A stretch of DNA of 64,000 nt, taken from UBA1351 sp963677885. Its GTDB lineage: Bacteria; Bacillota; Clostridia; Lachnospirales; Vallitaleaceae. Numbering within the stretch: the first letter of the stretch is position 1; each line of letters begins with the position of its first letter. The stretch lies in the NCBI GenBank assembly GCA_963677885.1, contig OY782500.1, forward strand, positions 2,480,001 to 2,544,000, given 5' to 3'. The position numbers were made by a program, and so were the translations under genes. The notes beneath the pieces were generated by a model, which was given only the letters and a program-made list of their open reading frames with translations, was not told where the DNA came from and ran no database searches. This document shows positions 26,336-35,723 of this stretch, piece after piece.

Positions 26336-26350
26336 TACAATTTTTATGTA
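26336..26350. promoter_or_regulatory. Operator copy 5 (TACA-N7-TGTA)
   Basis: TACAATTTTTATGTA lies about 38 bp upstream of the -35 box of the ArsR-like gene, suggesting autoregulation. Confidence 0.55.
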
Positions 26351-26387
26351 CCTATTTATTTAGAAAATAGTTTTTTCTACAAATTAC

Positions 26388-26416
26388 TTGCATATATCTA
26401 TAAGATTCAGTAAAAT
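26388..26416 (+). promoter_or_regulatory. Sigma-A-type promoter of the ArsR-like regulator
   Basis: TTGCAT and TAAAAT are separated by 17 bp. The predicted start is near 26423, and AAGGAAGG lies before the ATG at 26450. Confidence 0.6.
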
Positions 26417-26449
26417 AGTAGATATGACATCACAAAGGAAGGAATCTCT

Positions 26450-27391
26450 ATGAAAAAGCCAATATCTCTTACATTAGCCGATACAGAAGCGGTCTCCAAA
26501 GTTTGCTACGCCCTTTCCTCTCCTATTCGGGTTGAAATATTAGACCACTTGTCCAAACACACCATGATTATTTCGGACATTGCCTCCTATTTTGATTTAC
26601 CTTTATCCAGCGCAGCACTCCATATCAAGAAATTAGAAAATGCAGGGCTCATTAAGGTCCAAGTCATTCCTGGATCCAAGGGGTCACAGAAAATCTGCGG
26701 TATCAATACCAACCACCTGGATATAGAAATCATCGCTGAAGGCATTATGGCCAATCCTGGCCTGATCCATCAAATCAGCATTCCTATAGGTAACTATTTT
26801 GACTACAAGGTAAAACCTTCCTGCGGTATCGCCTCTGAATCCAAAGACAGTTTAGACGACGATACAACCGCCTTCTGCAGCCCTGACAGGTTTAATGCCC
26901 AGATTATCTGGTTATCACAAGGCTATCTTGAATATAGGGTCCCCAGCGAAATGCTTAAAAAGGCTCCTTTTACCCGCATTGAATTTAGCTTTGAGCTCTG
27001 TTCGGAATGCTTAGGTTATAACAACGAATGGAAAAGTGATATTACCTTCTCTGTCAACCATAAGGAAATCGGCATCATTGAAAGTTTGGCAGACTACGGC
27101 GGACGCCCCGGTAGACTAAACCCTATTTGGTGGTCACCCCAGTCTACCCAGTATGGTACTCTGCAAAAAGTCGTCCTTACTGATAAGGGCTGCTATATTA
27201 ACGACCGCCACATTCCAGACATAAGCACAGGCGACCTTGAGCTAACCAACAAGGATTCCGATTTCTTTACTTTCAGACTGGAGGTCAAGCCTGACGCCAG
27301 ATATGCAGGTGGCTTCAATCTCTTTGGAGAAAAATTCGGAGACCATCCCCAGAATATTTTGGTCCAGGTCTATAACGACAGTATTATCTAA
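26450..27391 (+). CDS. ArsR-family regulator with a large C-terminal sensor-like domain
   Basis: The 313-residue protein starts with an ArsR-type winged helix at about 12-85 (VCYALSSPIRVEILDHLSKH, LPLSSAALHIKKLENAGLIK). It lacks an obvious metal-binding cysteine pair in the DNA helix. The remaining ~220 residues are a beta-rich domain that I do not recognise and that could bind sugar. It is divergent from the carbohydrate locus and its gap contains the same operator type, so local control of that locus, and of itself, is likely. Its start is supported by AAGGAAGG and a promoter. It ends at a strong bidirectional terminator. Confidence 0.85.
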   Translation: MKKPISLTLADTEAVSKVCYALSSPIRVEILDHLSKHTMIISDIASYFDLPLSSAALHIKKLENAGLIKVQVIPGSKGSQKICGINTNHLDIEIIAEGIMANPGLIHQISIPIGNYFDYKVKPSCGIASESKDSLDDDTTAFCSPDRFNAQIIWLSQGYLEYRVPSEMLKKAPFTRIEFSFELCSECLGYNNEWKSDITFSVNHKEIGIIESLADYGGRPGRLNPIWWSPQSTQYGTLQKVVLTDKGCYINDRHIPDISTGDLELTNKDSDFFTFRLEVKPDARYAGGFNLFGEKFGDHPQNILVQVYNDSII

Positions 27392-27446
27392 AGGTGCAGT
27401 CCTATCCTCGCGACCTATACTGGGGAGTATACTATATATATTTTTT

Positions 27447-27508
27447 ACAATAAAAAGAAGCTTGTTGTGGTTTCATCACATATCCATAGACAAGCTTCTT
27501 TTTATTGT
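27447..27508. terminator. Bidirectional terminator between regulator and deacetylase genes
   Basis: A perfect 19-bp stem (27447-27465 with 27490-27508), core AAGAAGCTTGT, is rich in A on one side and T on the other, so it can terminate transcripts from both convergent genes. Confidence 0.9.
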
Positions 27509-27538
27509 ATTTATCTACATATTCACTTTAGTTTCTAA

Positions 27539-28555
27539 CTAATCCAGCTCATACAAGCTGCCAAACCGATAGCCTTCAGCTTGTAGGTCACTTAACATAT
27601 CATCAAGGGCCAAGGTATTGGATTCCGAAACCGCATGAAGGAGAATTACAGCGCCGTTATGAGCATTGTCCATAACATGCTGATAAGATACTTCTTCCCC
27701 TGGCTGATTGTCAGGATCCCAGTCATTAAAGGCCATTGACCAGAAAACCGTCCTGTAGCCTAACCGTCTGGTTAAGTAAAGGGACCGTTCACTGTATTTA
27801 CCCATTGGCGGTCTGAAGAAGGGGTCCAAATCACGACCGGTCAAGTCTTTAAACTTATCATTAAGACCGACAATCTCATCGTAAAACTCTTCTTCAGTCA
27901 AAGTCGGCATAGAAGGATGGTTCACAGAATGACTGGCAACCAAATGACCTTCATTGACCATTCTTTCCACCAAATCCGGTGATGTATTAATATAGTGGCC
28001 GGTTACGAAGAAGGTCGCCTTAACATTGTTGACAGCCAGAATATCCAGTATCTCACCGGTATAGCCATTCTCGTAACCTTCATCAAAGGTCAGATACATA
28101 ACTTTTTCATCAGCCGCCTCTTGGTTAATGAAAAAGGCATCAAAAAGGGTTAAATCTACATCATAGTAACCGGTAACCGGTTCATGATCCGTATTTCTTT
28201 TAAAAGACCAGCCGGTCTCAGTATTATCAAGATCTCCAAGGGCAACATCCAACCCATAAGGTTCATCATCTTCAAACTGGGTGACGAAGAGGGTTTCAAC
28301 CACTTCTTCTGCCTCTTCAGCAGCCTCTTCTTCCGGAGTCTTTTCAGGCTCAGTTTGAACAGGTTCTTCCTTCACATCTACTTGATCTTCAAGGACTTCC
28401 TCTTGATCCTTTTCCTCAGGTTTAGGGTCTTCCTCCTGACTATTATCATTATTAAACTCAACTTTTGTTTCTGTGCCGTCAGGCTCTAACTCATATACTT
28501 CAATGCATCCTGTAAGCAACAAGCCTATCAGGGCCAAACTCATTAGCCTTCTCAT
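27539..28555 (-). CDS. pdaA: PdaA-like polysaccharide deacetylase, lipoprotein
   Basis: A peptidoglycan N-acetylmuramic acid deacetylase of the NodB/CE4 fold. PdaA makes muramic delta-lactam in the spore cortex, so this hints at sporulation. Motifs visible are YLTFDEGYENGYTGEILDIL, the metal His pair in SHSVNHPSMP, FFRPPMGKYSE and VILLHAVSESNTLALDDM, a close match in pattern to PdaA. Unlike Bacillus PdaA, it has a lipoprotein signal (LALIGLLLTGC) and a Glu-rich linker of about 70 residues. The ATG at 28555 gives the clean lipoprotein start; an ATG at 28576 is possible. Confidence 0.85.
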   Translation of the reverse strand: MRRLMSLALIGLLLTGCIEVYELEPDGTETKVEFNNDNSQEEDPKPEEKDQEEVLEDQVDVKEEPVQTEPEKTPEEEAAEEAEEVVETLFVTQFEDDEPYGLDVALGDLDNTETGWSFKRNTDHEPVTGYYDVDLTLFDAFFINQEAADEKVMYLTFDEGYENGYTGEILDILAVNNVKATFFVTGHYINTSPDLVERMVNEGHLVASHSVNHPSMPTLTEEEFYDEIVGLNDKFKDLTGRDLDPFFRPPMGKYSERSLYLTRRLGYRTVFWSMAFNDWDPDNQPGEEVSYQHVMDNAHNGAVILLHAVSESNTLALDDMLSDLQAEGYRFGSLYELD

Positions 28556-28678
28556 ACTATCACCAAAACCTTTCATTATGTCCCATCATGTCAGTTTATC
28601 TTCTATAGATATCTGTATCAAAAAATTACATTCTGTATCCAGGATATTTCAAGCAGTCATCTCCACAGACTTGTTTGT

Positions 28679-29059
28679 CTACACATAATTCAGAACAACC
28701 AATATACAGGCTTCTACCACCTCGATACCGTTTTCTTCAGCTTTTTTCAGCAAGTCAGAACTAACCGTTCCAGGCTGCAGCCAAATCCGTTTCACACCTT
28801 TTTCGACACATTCATCCAGGACCTTCATACCTATATGAGGATTGACGACAAAATTCACAACGTCAATATCTCCTTCAATGTCCAAGATACTGTCATAAGC
28901 TTTTGTTCCGTCTATATCTTCATATTTCGGCGTAACCGGCAATGTATTATAGCCATAGGCCTCCAATTTTTTAACTATTTGATATCCATATCGACTGGCT
29001 TTCCTGCTGGCACCTACAACAGCCCAGTTCTTTAATTCCAACCAAGGATGTGCACTCAT
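28679..29059 (-). CDS. CoA-binding protein (YccU type)
   Basis: A single-domain Rossmann protein of 126 residues, CoA_binding_2 family. The glycine motif is VVGASRKASRYGYQIVKKL; other family features are LPVTPKYEDIDGTKAY and KRIWLQPGTVSSDLL. These proteins bind CoA, but their cell role is unknown. It is a single gene, apart from its neighbours. Confidence 0.9.
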   Translation of the reverse strand: MSAHPWLELKNWAVVGASRKASRYGYQIVKKLEAYGYNTLPVTPKYEDIDGTKAYDSILDIEGDIDVVNFVVNPHIGMKVLDECVEKGVKRIWLQPGTVSSDLLKKAEENGIEVVEACILVVLNYV

Positions 29060-29386
29060 ATCTAGTCTCCTTCCCGTCTATAGGTCTAGTCAAAGACTAA
29101 AGACCTACACTTAAACTCATATTACACTCTCATCATACACTACAAAAATAGATTTGGGATGACAAGTTTATTATAATTTTCTTAATTTTTCAAGGTCCAT
29201 TATAGCAAATCCTCGAACTTATGCATACTTTTCCATAAAATGTGCATAGTTCTGGCTAACGGAATATGTTAGGCTGATGGAAACAAGTGGTGCTTCAATC
29301 TTTCAACCAGGGTTTAAACCTAACCTATACAAGAAACTTTGCTCACCAAAAAACTAATAACATTCCACAAATGAAGAGGTATAAAA
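29060..29386. other. Gene-free gap between divergent genes
   Basis: No gene is seen in these 327 bases. There is an imperfect inverted repeat around 29214-29255 (GAACTTATGCAT with ATGTGCATAGTTC), which may be an operator for the downstream gene at 29387. No promoter could be assigned with confidence. Confidence 0.4.
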
Positions 29387-30169
29387 ATGAAATTAAAACT
29401 CACCGACAGACTTGGCAACCCAATAAAAGAGATTCAGGGGCAGGAACAATGTCAACTCATACTCGACCAATCCTACGGCTTCGAGGATGAAATCCATATT
29501 GAAGCGCAGCCCAATTCTTTCCTAACTATAAGCGTCGACAAAAACATCAAACCGGCTACCGTCTACACACCCTCCGGGAAAATTCATTATGTCATTCCAG
29601 CCGGTTGGAAAACCAAGGCCTTACACCCTGATGCATTTAAAGATACTATTTCCATTTCAGTAACCCAGGCAACTTCAGAGGAAATCTCCTCTAGACGCAA
29701 TCTCGCCTTTAACAGCTTGGATATGCGGTGGGACACAGGGTACTTCCCTCATGCTTCTGCTAATGTCGTCACCAGGGACGAGCCTTGGTTCGAAGCCAAA
29801 AATGCTATCGACGGATGTCTGGACCGAGACGGCCACGGTCCTTTTCCTTACCAATCCTGGGGCGGCGGTCTAAGAGACGACCTTGAATTCACCTTGGATT
29901 TTGGACGTCAGGTCCTCATTGATGAAATTCACCTCTACTTAAGAGCGGACTTCACTGACAACCACGATATTCACTGGGAATCCGGAATCCTTGAATTCTC
30001 TGACGGCCATCAAATGACCATCCAAATGTCGGGAAGCTCAGATGCCGACATCATCACCTTCCCACCCCGGGCATGTCAGTGGATTAAACTCCACCACCTA
30101 AAAAGGGAAATCAGCGCGGCTTTCTCGGCCCTGACCCAAATAGAAGTTTACGGTATAGAAGCGAAATAG
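29387..30169 (+). CDS. Protein with galactose-binding-like C-terminal domain
   Basis: The product has 260 residues and no signal peptide or membrane segment. The C-terminal half looks like a discoidin/F5-8-type jelly roll (FEAKNAIDGCLDRDGHGPFP, LEFTLDFGRQVLIDEIHLYL), a fold often binding sugars. The N-terminal half is beta-rich and unrecognised. AGAGG precedes the start. It may be a cytoplasmic carbohydrate-responsive or carbohydrate-binding protein; no neighbour fixes its role. Confidence 0.7.
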   Translation: MKLKLTDRLGNPIKEIQGQEQCQLILDQSYGFEDEIHIEAQPNSFLTISVDKNIKPATVYTPSGKIHYVIPAGWKTKALHPDAFKDTISISVTQATSEEISSRRNLAFNSLDMRWDTGYFPHASANVVTRDEPWFEAKNAIDGCLDRDGHGPFPYQSWGGGLRDDLEFTLDFGRQVLIDEIHLYLRADFTDNHDIHWESGILEFSDGHQMTIQMSGSSDADIITFPPRACQWIKLHHLKREISAAFSALTQIEVYGIEAK

Positions 30170-30277
30170 ACCTTTTGTTCATTTTGTAAAATACCAACCC
30201 ATTCCCTAACAATTCTATTCATGTTAAACTATATTTGACTTTGATAAAAAAATAACACATAAAAGAGGAGATCGATT

Positions 30278-31279
30278 ATGAAAAAATTACTTACCCTTTT
30301 ACTTACTCTTAGTCTTGTAGCTTCATTGTTTATCGGATGTGGCAGCAAAGAAGAAACTGCTGAAGAAACATCAAACGATACAACTAAAGAAGAAACTACT
30401 ACTGAGACTAAAGAAGAAACTACTGAAGAAGCTGACGTTGTTACAACTGCTTCTATCGTAACTGAAGGCTCAGCTCTTATTCCAGCACTTAGTGCTGATG
30501 GTGCTTGGTTAGCTGCTACACTTAACGACATCGAAGTTGCTGATGAAATCGTTGTTGATGGCCAATTCGAGAACAGAGAAGTTATTGACCGTAAATTAGC
30601 TCTTTATACTCAAGATGAAGACCACAACATTACAGCTCAATTCACTTTGACCGCTCCAAAAATGACAGTTAAAAGTGAAAACTTCCGTATTACTGGTGGT
30701 ACATTCAAAGGTGATGTTTACGTTGAAGCTCCTGGTTTCAAACTTGACAAATCATCTACAGTAGACGGTAACATCTACTTCGCATCAAAAGAACTTATGG
30801 ATTCATTTGTTGTAACTGAAACTTCCAAAGTTACCGGTCAAATTTATATTGACGGTGTTGACGTTGTAACAACTGCTTCTATTACTACTGATGTAAACAC
30901 TCTTGTTAACGGACTTAAAGCAGATGGTTTCTGGCTTGTAGCTGCTCTTAACAACATGACTACAAACGAGGAAATCGTTGTTGATGGCGAATTTATTCAC
31001 AGAGAAGAAGTTGCTAGAAAACTTGCGCTTTACACTCAAGATGAAGAACGTAACGTAACTGCTTCCTTTACATTAACTGCTCCTAAGTTAATCGTTAAAA
31101 GCGAGAACTTCAAACTTCAAGGCGGAACTTTTGTAGGTGACGTTATTGTTGAAGCTAACGGTTTCCATATTGTTAATGGTACAGTTGAAGGTAATGTATA
31201 CTTCACTAGCCAAGAATACATGGATTCAATGGTAGAAGATGAAACTGGTTCAGTTACCGGTGAAATCGCTGTTCAATAG
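30278..31279 (+). CDS. Lipoprotein made of two tandem repeats, beta-helix-like
   Basis: The 333-residue lipoprotein has a signal ending LFIGC (Cys21), a Thr/Glu linker to about 53, and two homologous repeats at 54-195 and 196-333. Shared blocks are VVTTASI, EIVVDG, RKLALYTQDE, FTLTAPK and KSENF. Each repeat ends in short hydrophobic strands (GNIYFASKELMD and GNVYFTSQEYMD), suggesting a stacked beta fold such as bactofilin-like proteins. Codons are biased toward AAC, ACT, GTT and GAA, unlike its neighbours, which suggests strong expression. A terminator follows, so it is separate from apbE, but it may share the surface with the EET proteins. Family not recognised. Confidence 0.85.
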   Translation: MKKLLTLLLTLSLVASLFIGCGSKEETAEETSNDTTKEETTTETKEETTEEADVVTTASIVTEGSALIPALSADGAWLAATLNDIEVADEIVVDGQFENREVIDRKLALYTQDEDHNITAQFTLTAPKMTVKSENFRITGGTFKGDVYVEAPGFKLDKSSTVDGNIYFASKELMDSFVVTETSKVTGQIYIDGVDVVTTASITTDVNTLVNGLKADGFWLVAALNNMTTNEEIVVDGEFIHREEVARKLALYTQDEERNVTASFTLTAPKLIVKSENFKLQGGTFVGDVIVEANGFHIVNGTVEGNVYFTSQEYMDSMVEDETGSVTGEIAVQ

Positions 31280-31297
31280 TAAAGATAGTTATTCAGG

Positions 31298-31322
31298 GGG
31301 CATCTCATCTATTGAGATGTCC
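31298..31322 (+). terminator. Terminator after the repeat lipoprotein
   Basis: A GGGCATCTCA / TGAGATGTCC stem (one G-U pair) with a 5-nt loop is followed by TTTTCCC. It lies 26 bp before apbE and may allow partial read-through. Confidence 0.75.
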
Positions 31323-31347
31323 TTTTCCCATGTGAAAGCAGGAAATC

Positions 31348-32352
31348 ATGTTTAAAAAAATACAAATATTATTATTAAGTCTCATATTATGCGGCTGTTC
31401 CCTTTTTCCCAGCGGTCAAAGTGAACCAGTCTCCAGAACAGGTTTTGTACTTGGAACCGTCGTCTCCGTTAAACTTCTGGAAAACGGTTCTGAAAAAATA
31501 CTGGACCAGGTATTTGAACGTTTAACAGATATTGAGAACCATATGTCTGTTAATATTGAGACAAGTGACATCTTTCAGTTAAACAAACTGGGGAGCTTCA
31601 AAGTCTCTGACGATACCTTGAATGTTCTAGAAGCCGGCCTTGAATTTGGTGATTTGTCAGATGGAAAGTTTGATATTTCCATGGGACCCATCGTTGATTT
31701 ATGGAAAATAGGAACTGAAGATGCACACGTTCCTGATCCAGAGGAAGTCAAAGACCAGTTGCAATATGTTGATTATAAGCAGATTATGGTTTCCGGAAAC
31801 ACAGTAACCATTCCCCAGGGAGCAAAAATAGACTTGGGTGGCATTGCCAAAGGTTACGCTGCTGACGAAGTCAGCAAAATATTATTTGAAAATGATGTTA
31901 AAAGAGCCATTATCAATCTTGGCGGAAATATAAAAGTCATCGGAAACAAGGCTGAAGGAACCCCCTATAATATTGGTATACAGGGACCGGAAGAAATGCG
32001 CAACGATTATTTGGGTATAGTCGAAGTAGAAGATAAAACCGTTGTGACCAGCGGTGATTATGAACGTTATTTTGTTGAAGACGGAGTCAAGTATCATCAT
32101 ATATTTGATTCAACCGGTTATCCCTTTGTGACAAATGTCGCATCCGTATCCGTCATCACAGAAAGTTCCATGATGGCTGACGCCTTGTCCACTATCTTAT
32201 TCCTGTCTTCTATTGAAGAAGGGATTGCCCTAGTTAATAGCCTGGACGGCGTTGAATGCATATACGTAACAAAAGAAAATCAACTCTATTTCTCGTCACA
32301 GGAACTCAAAAATTTATTCACGCTGACAGATCTAGAATTCACAATACAATAA
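31348..32352 (+). CDS. apbE: FAD:protein FMN transferase, lipoprotein (ApbE/FmnB)
   Basis: ApbE attaches FMN covalently to Thr or Ser of extracytoplasmic flavoproteins, using FAD. The 334-residue protein has a lipoprotein signal (LLLSLILCGC) and conserved motifs IDLGGIAKGYAAD, IINLGGNIK, VVTSGDYERYF, HHIFDSTGYP and MADALSTI. In flavin-based EET loci this role is named FmnB, and its target here is probably the FMN-binding lipoprotein at 35346, which carries the SGAT acceptor motif. AGGAAA precedes the start. Ndh2 follows after 15 bp, so the gene starts the EET operon. Confidence 0.95.
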   Translation: MFKKIQILLLSLILCGCSLFPSGQSEPVSRTGFVLGTVVSVKLLENGSEKILDQVFERLTDIENHMSVNIETSDIFQLNKLGSFKVSDDTLNVLEAGLEFGDLSDGKFDISMGPIVDLWKIGTEDAHVPDPEEVKDQLQYVDYKQIMVSGNTVTIPQGAKIDLGGIAKGYAADEVSKILFENDVKRAIINLGGNIKVIGNKAEGTPYNIGIQGPEEMRNDYLGIVEVEDKTVVTSGDYERYFVEDGVKYHHIFDSTGYPFVTNVASVSVITESSMMADALSTILFLSSIEEGIALVNSLDGVECIYVTKENQLYFSSQELKNLFTLTDLEFTIQ

Positions 32353-32367
32353 ATAAAGGAGAAAAAA

Positions 32368-34272
32368 ATGAGCGAAAAGAAAAACATTGTTGTTCTCGGC
32401 GCTGGATACGGTGGTATCCTTACAGCGAAAAAGCTTGCTAAGAAATATCAAAAAGACGAAAACATCACCATTACGATTATTGACAAAAACGCATACCACA
32501 CGATGTTGACTGAATTACACGAAGTAGCCGCCAACAGAGCTCCTGAAGAATCCATTCGTATCGATCTTGACAAAGTATTCTTCGGAAGAAACATTACTGT
32601 TATCTTAGACGAAATCAAAAATATTGATTTTGACGGACAAACCCTTGAAGGTATTAAAGATACCTATGATTATGACTACCTGGTACTGGGTACAGGTTCC
32701 AAGCCAACCTTCTTCGGATGTAAAGGTGCTGAAGAACACGCCTTGACTCTATGGTCCTATGAAGATGCTCTTAAGATTAAATACCGTATTCTTGAAGCTT
32801 TCGAAAAGGCCAGCGTTGCCAAGTCAGCTAGAGAAAGAGAACACCTTTTAACTTTCGTTGTAATCGGTTGTGGTTTTACCGGTATTGAAATGATTGGTGA
32901 ATTAGCTGAGTGGAAAGAACAATTATGCTTTAACTTTAACATTCCAACAAGCGAAGTTAAGCTTTATGTTGTTGACCTTCTTGCTAAGATCTTACCAAAC
33001 TTTGATGACAAACTGATTCAAAAAACTGAAAAGCGTTTGAACAAGCTTGGTGTAGAAGTCCTTACTAAATCAAACATTATTGAAGTTCAGGAAAATGCTG
33101 TTTGTATCGAAGGAAGAGCCTGCATCAACACCTATACAACCATCTGGGCTGCCGGCGTTGAATCCAGCGATATCCTTGAACACCTATCCGATGAACAGAT
33201 CAAGAAAGCTCCTCGTAACCGTGTTCAAACAGATGAGTTCCTTCGTTCCGCCAACCATGACAACGTATTCGTCGTTGGTGACAATATTTTCTTTATTCCT
33301 GAAGGTGAAGAGAGACCGGTTCCACAAATGGTTGAAAATGCAGAGCATTCTGCAAAACTGGTTTCCAAAAATATCATTGCAACTATTGAAAACAAGCCAT
33401 TAAAACCCTATAAGCCTGTATTCCACGGTGCTATGGTATGTATTGGCGGCCGTTATGGTGTAGCTCAAGTCGGCGGCAAGAACAAGCAATTTATCTTCTC
33501 CGGATTTATTGCCATGTTAATCAAACATATGATCAACATGATTTACTTCCTGGAAGTATTAGGTTTCCACAAACTTTGGTCCTATATGATGCATGAATTC
33601 TTCCATGTTGAAAACAGAAGGTCCTTCCTTGGTGGCCACTTCTCCAAACGATCACCTAACTTCTGGCTGGTTCCTTTACGTATTTTTGTTGGTGCCAAAT
33701 GGTTCACTGAAGGAATGATTAAGTTACCTAAAATCCTGGAAGACCCGACTAATATTTTCCTCATGCCTTCCAAGGTAGACGTCTCAGCAGCATCTGAAGT
33801 AGTTGAAGAAACAACAGAAGCAGTTAAGTTAGCCGCTGATGCAGGTATTGTTGAAAAAGTATTACATTATTTTGATGTATTTAATACATGGGACGGTGCA
33901 TTGCCAGTTCCTGAATTTGTTGCTAATATAGTAGATAAGTCTATGGATCTTGTTTTCTATCAACCAACCGGTGAGTTCACTGCCATGGCAAGTGTCTTCC
34001 AAACAGTGATGGTTGTTGGTGAGATATTAATCGGTTTGGCACTTATCGGTGGTTTATTCACCATGTTGGCTTCTGCTGCTTCAGTAATCATGGGCGCTAT
34101 GATCTGGGTATCCGGAACTGCTCCACTTGAAATGTTATGGTTTATGGCAGTTGGAGTTGCTCTCATTGGTGGAAGTGGTTCAACCTTCGGTCTTGACTAC
34201 TATGTATTGCCATTCCTGAAAAAACGCTGGATGAAACTTAAGTTTGTCCAAAAATGGTATCTCTATTCCTAA
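32368..34272 (+). CDS. ndh2: Type II NADH dehydrogenase with membrane tail (EET Ndh2)
   Basis: This enzyme oxidises NADH and reduces a quinone without pumping protons. The first ~430 residues are the normal NDH-2 flavoprotein: FAD site VVLGAGYGG, NAD site VVIGCGFTGIEMIGEL and VFVVGDN. Unlike ordinary NDH-2 (about 400-450 residues), this one has 634 residues with a C-terminal block of several membrane helices (FWLVPLRIFVGAKW onward, VMVVGEILIGLALIGGLF), the form found in Listeria-type EET loci, where it uses demethylmenaquinone. AAAGGAG gives a firm start. Polyprenyl synthase follows after 73 bp, with a weak hairpin between (34279-34302). Confidence 0.93.
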   Translation: MSEKKNIVVLGAGYGGILTAKKLAKKYQKDENITITIIDKNAYHTMLTELHEVAANRAPEESIRIDLDKVFFGRNITVILDEIKNIDFDGQTLEGIKDTYDYDYLVLGTGSKPTFFGCKGAEEHALTLWSYEDALKIKYRILEAFEKASVAKSAREREHLLTFVVIGCGFTGIEMIGELAEWKEQLCFNFNIPTSEVKLYVVDLLAKILPNFDDKLIQKTEKRLNKLGVEVLTKSNIIEVQENAVCIEGRACINTYTTIWAAGVESSDILEHLSDEQIKKAPRNRVQTDEFLRSANHDNVFVVGDNIFFIPEGEERPVPQMVENAEHSAKLVSKNIIATIENKPLKPYKPVFHGAMVCIGGRYGVAQVGGKNKQFIFSGFIAMLIKHMINMIYFLEVLGFHKLWSYMMHEFFHVENRRSFLGGHFSKRSPNFWLVPLRIFVGAKWFTEGMIKLPKILEDPTNIFLMPSKVDVSAASEVVEETTEAVKLAADAGIVEKVLHYFDVFNTWDGALPVPEFVANIVDKSMDLVFYQPTGEFTAMASVFQTVMVVGEILIGLALIGGLFTMLASAASVIMGAMIWVSGTAPLEMLWFMAVGVALIGGSGSTFGLDYYVLPFLKKRWMKLKFVQKWYLYS

Positions 34273-34345
34273 GAATATAGCCCTTACCGCACACTAAGGG
34301 TTATGAGTGTCTTTCCTATAGCACAAAAAAGAAATTGGTGATTAC

Positions 34346-35329
34346 ATGTCAAAACAATTAATCAATGACCCGCTTATTCTAGCCCAGCTGGAACAAGTTA
34401 AACTGAATATGCAAAAGCAAACCCGTTCAGGGGACCGTTATCTCAACGGTTCTCTGGACTATCTTTTCACGACTGGCGGTAAAATGCTTCGTCCCCTTCT
34501 CCTTCTATTGGGAAGTCGAATGGGAAAGGTTTCAGCCAAAAAGGAAGAAGAACTCATCAATATGGCAACAGCCATTGAAACCATTCACCTGGCAACCCTG
34601 GTTCATGACGATATTATTGACCAGGCTAAAACCCGCAGGGGCAAGGCTTCTGTTCAGGCCAAGTACGGCGCTCCATACGCGGTGTATATGGGTGATTATC
34701 TTCTGAGTCAATGTTTTCTAATGCTAACACATCTTGATCTGAAAAAAGACCTGGCTATCAGACTGGCTAAAGTGGTCACTCAGATCTGTGTCGGTGATAT
34801 GAAGCAGCACCATAAGCGATACGATATCAGCATTACCCCTTTTGAATACATTAAAATCGTATCCGGTAAGACTGCTGCCCTTATTTCAACGGCTTTAAGC
34901 TCAGGTGCTTACTATGCCAAGGCTAAAGATGAACATGTTAAAATTCTCGGCCGTATTGGATATGAAGTTGGAATGACCTTTCAGATTCTTGATGACTTAT
35001 TGGACTACACCGGCGACCCTGAAGTGGTGGGCAAGGAACTCCAATCGGACATTATCCGAGGTTATTACTCCATGCCTGTCATACTGGCTCTTCAATCAGA
35101 GGCCAAATACTCAGAACCATTGGCAAGTCTATTGAAACAAGACCTGACCCAAAACGAACTGCAAGAAATCATGAAGATCATCCACGCCTCCGGAGCAATA
35201 GAGGTGACAAGAAACCTTGCCTTAAGGTATAATAGTAGAGCAGAGGAATTAATCAACCGTCTTCCTGACGGTGATACCAAGTCCATGCTAAAGGAACTAC
35301 TACCCCAATTAATTAACCGGATACTTTAA
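34346..35329 (+). CDS. dmkB: Polyprenyl diphosphate synthase (DmkB/HepT type)
   Basis: A 327-residue all-helical prenyl transferase that builds the quinone side chain. Both Asp-rich motifs are present: LVHDDIIDQAKTRRGK (first) and QILDDLLDYTGD (second). In EET loci this role is called DmkB, supplying the tail for a dedicated demethylmenaquinone. The gene lies between ndh2 and the FMN-binding lipoprotein in the same direction, supporting that assignment. Specific chain length cannot be read reliably. Confidence 0.93.
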   Translation: MSKQLINDPLILAQLEQVKLNMQKQTRSGDRYLNGSLDYLFTTGGKMLRPLLLLLGSRMGKVSAKKEEELINMATAIETIHLATLVHDDIIDQAKTRRGKASVQAKYGAPYAVYMGDYLLSQCFLMLTHLDLKKDLAIRLAKVVTQICVGDMKQHHKRYDISITPFEYIKIVSGKTAALISTALSSGAYYAKAKDEHVKILGRIGYEVGMTFQILDDLLDYTGDPEVVGKELQSDIIRGYYSMPVILALQSEAKYSEPLASLLKQDLTQNELQEIMKIIHASGAIEVTRNLALRYNSRAEELINRLPDGDTKSMLKELLPQLINRIL

Positions 35330-35345
35330 GGTTTGGAGGAATACC

Positions 35346-35723
35346 ATGATAAAACTTCCACAAAAAAGGCTAAGGAAAATTATTTTGCTTGCCTTTTTTT
35401 GTTTATCCATAATCTGCTTCCAGGGATGCGCAGAGAAAACCCCGATTTATACTCCAGGTACATATATCAATCAAGCTGAAGGTTACTACTCTACTTTAGT
35501 TGTTGAAGTAACCCTTAATCCCTATGCAATCGAAAGCATAAAAATTCTCCAACACGAAGAGCCCCAGGTACTCTCAGAAATTGTATTCGAAAAACTACCT
35601 CCAAGAATTATCAAGGCAGGCACTACAGATATTGATGTCATCTCCGGTGCCACCTATACAAGTCAAGCCCTTTTGGAAGCAGTTGAACAAGTACTCATTG
35701 AAGCTAAGGAGGCCTCTGAATGA
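35346..35723 (+). CDS. Small FMN-binding lipoprotein, likely covalently flavinylated
   Basis: The 125-residue protein has a lipoprotein signal (IICFQGC, Cys28) followed by one FMN_bind domain. The flavinylation motif SGAT lies at 100-103, within DVISGATYTS, so Thr103 is the expected FMN attachment site for ApbE. Listeria PplA has two such domains and is larger, so this is a minimal counterpart. It would carry electrons at the outer face of the membrane. The next gene, the sensor kinase, overlaps its stop by 4 bp (ATGA), so the two are probably translated together. Confidence 0.9.
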   Translation: MIKLPQKRLRKIILLAFFCLSIICFQGCAEKTPIYTPGTYINQAEGYYSTLVVEVTLNPYAIESIKILQHEEPQVLSEIVFEKLPPRIIKAGTTDIDVISGATYTSQALLEAVEQVLIEAKEASE

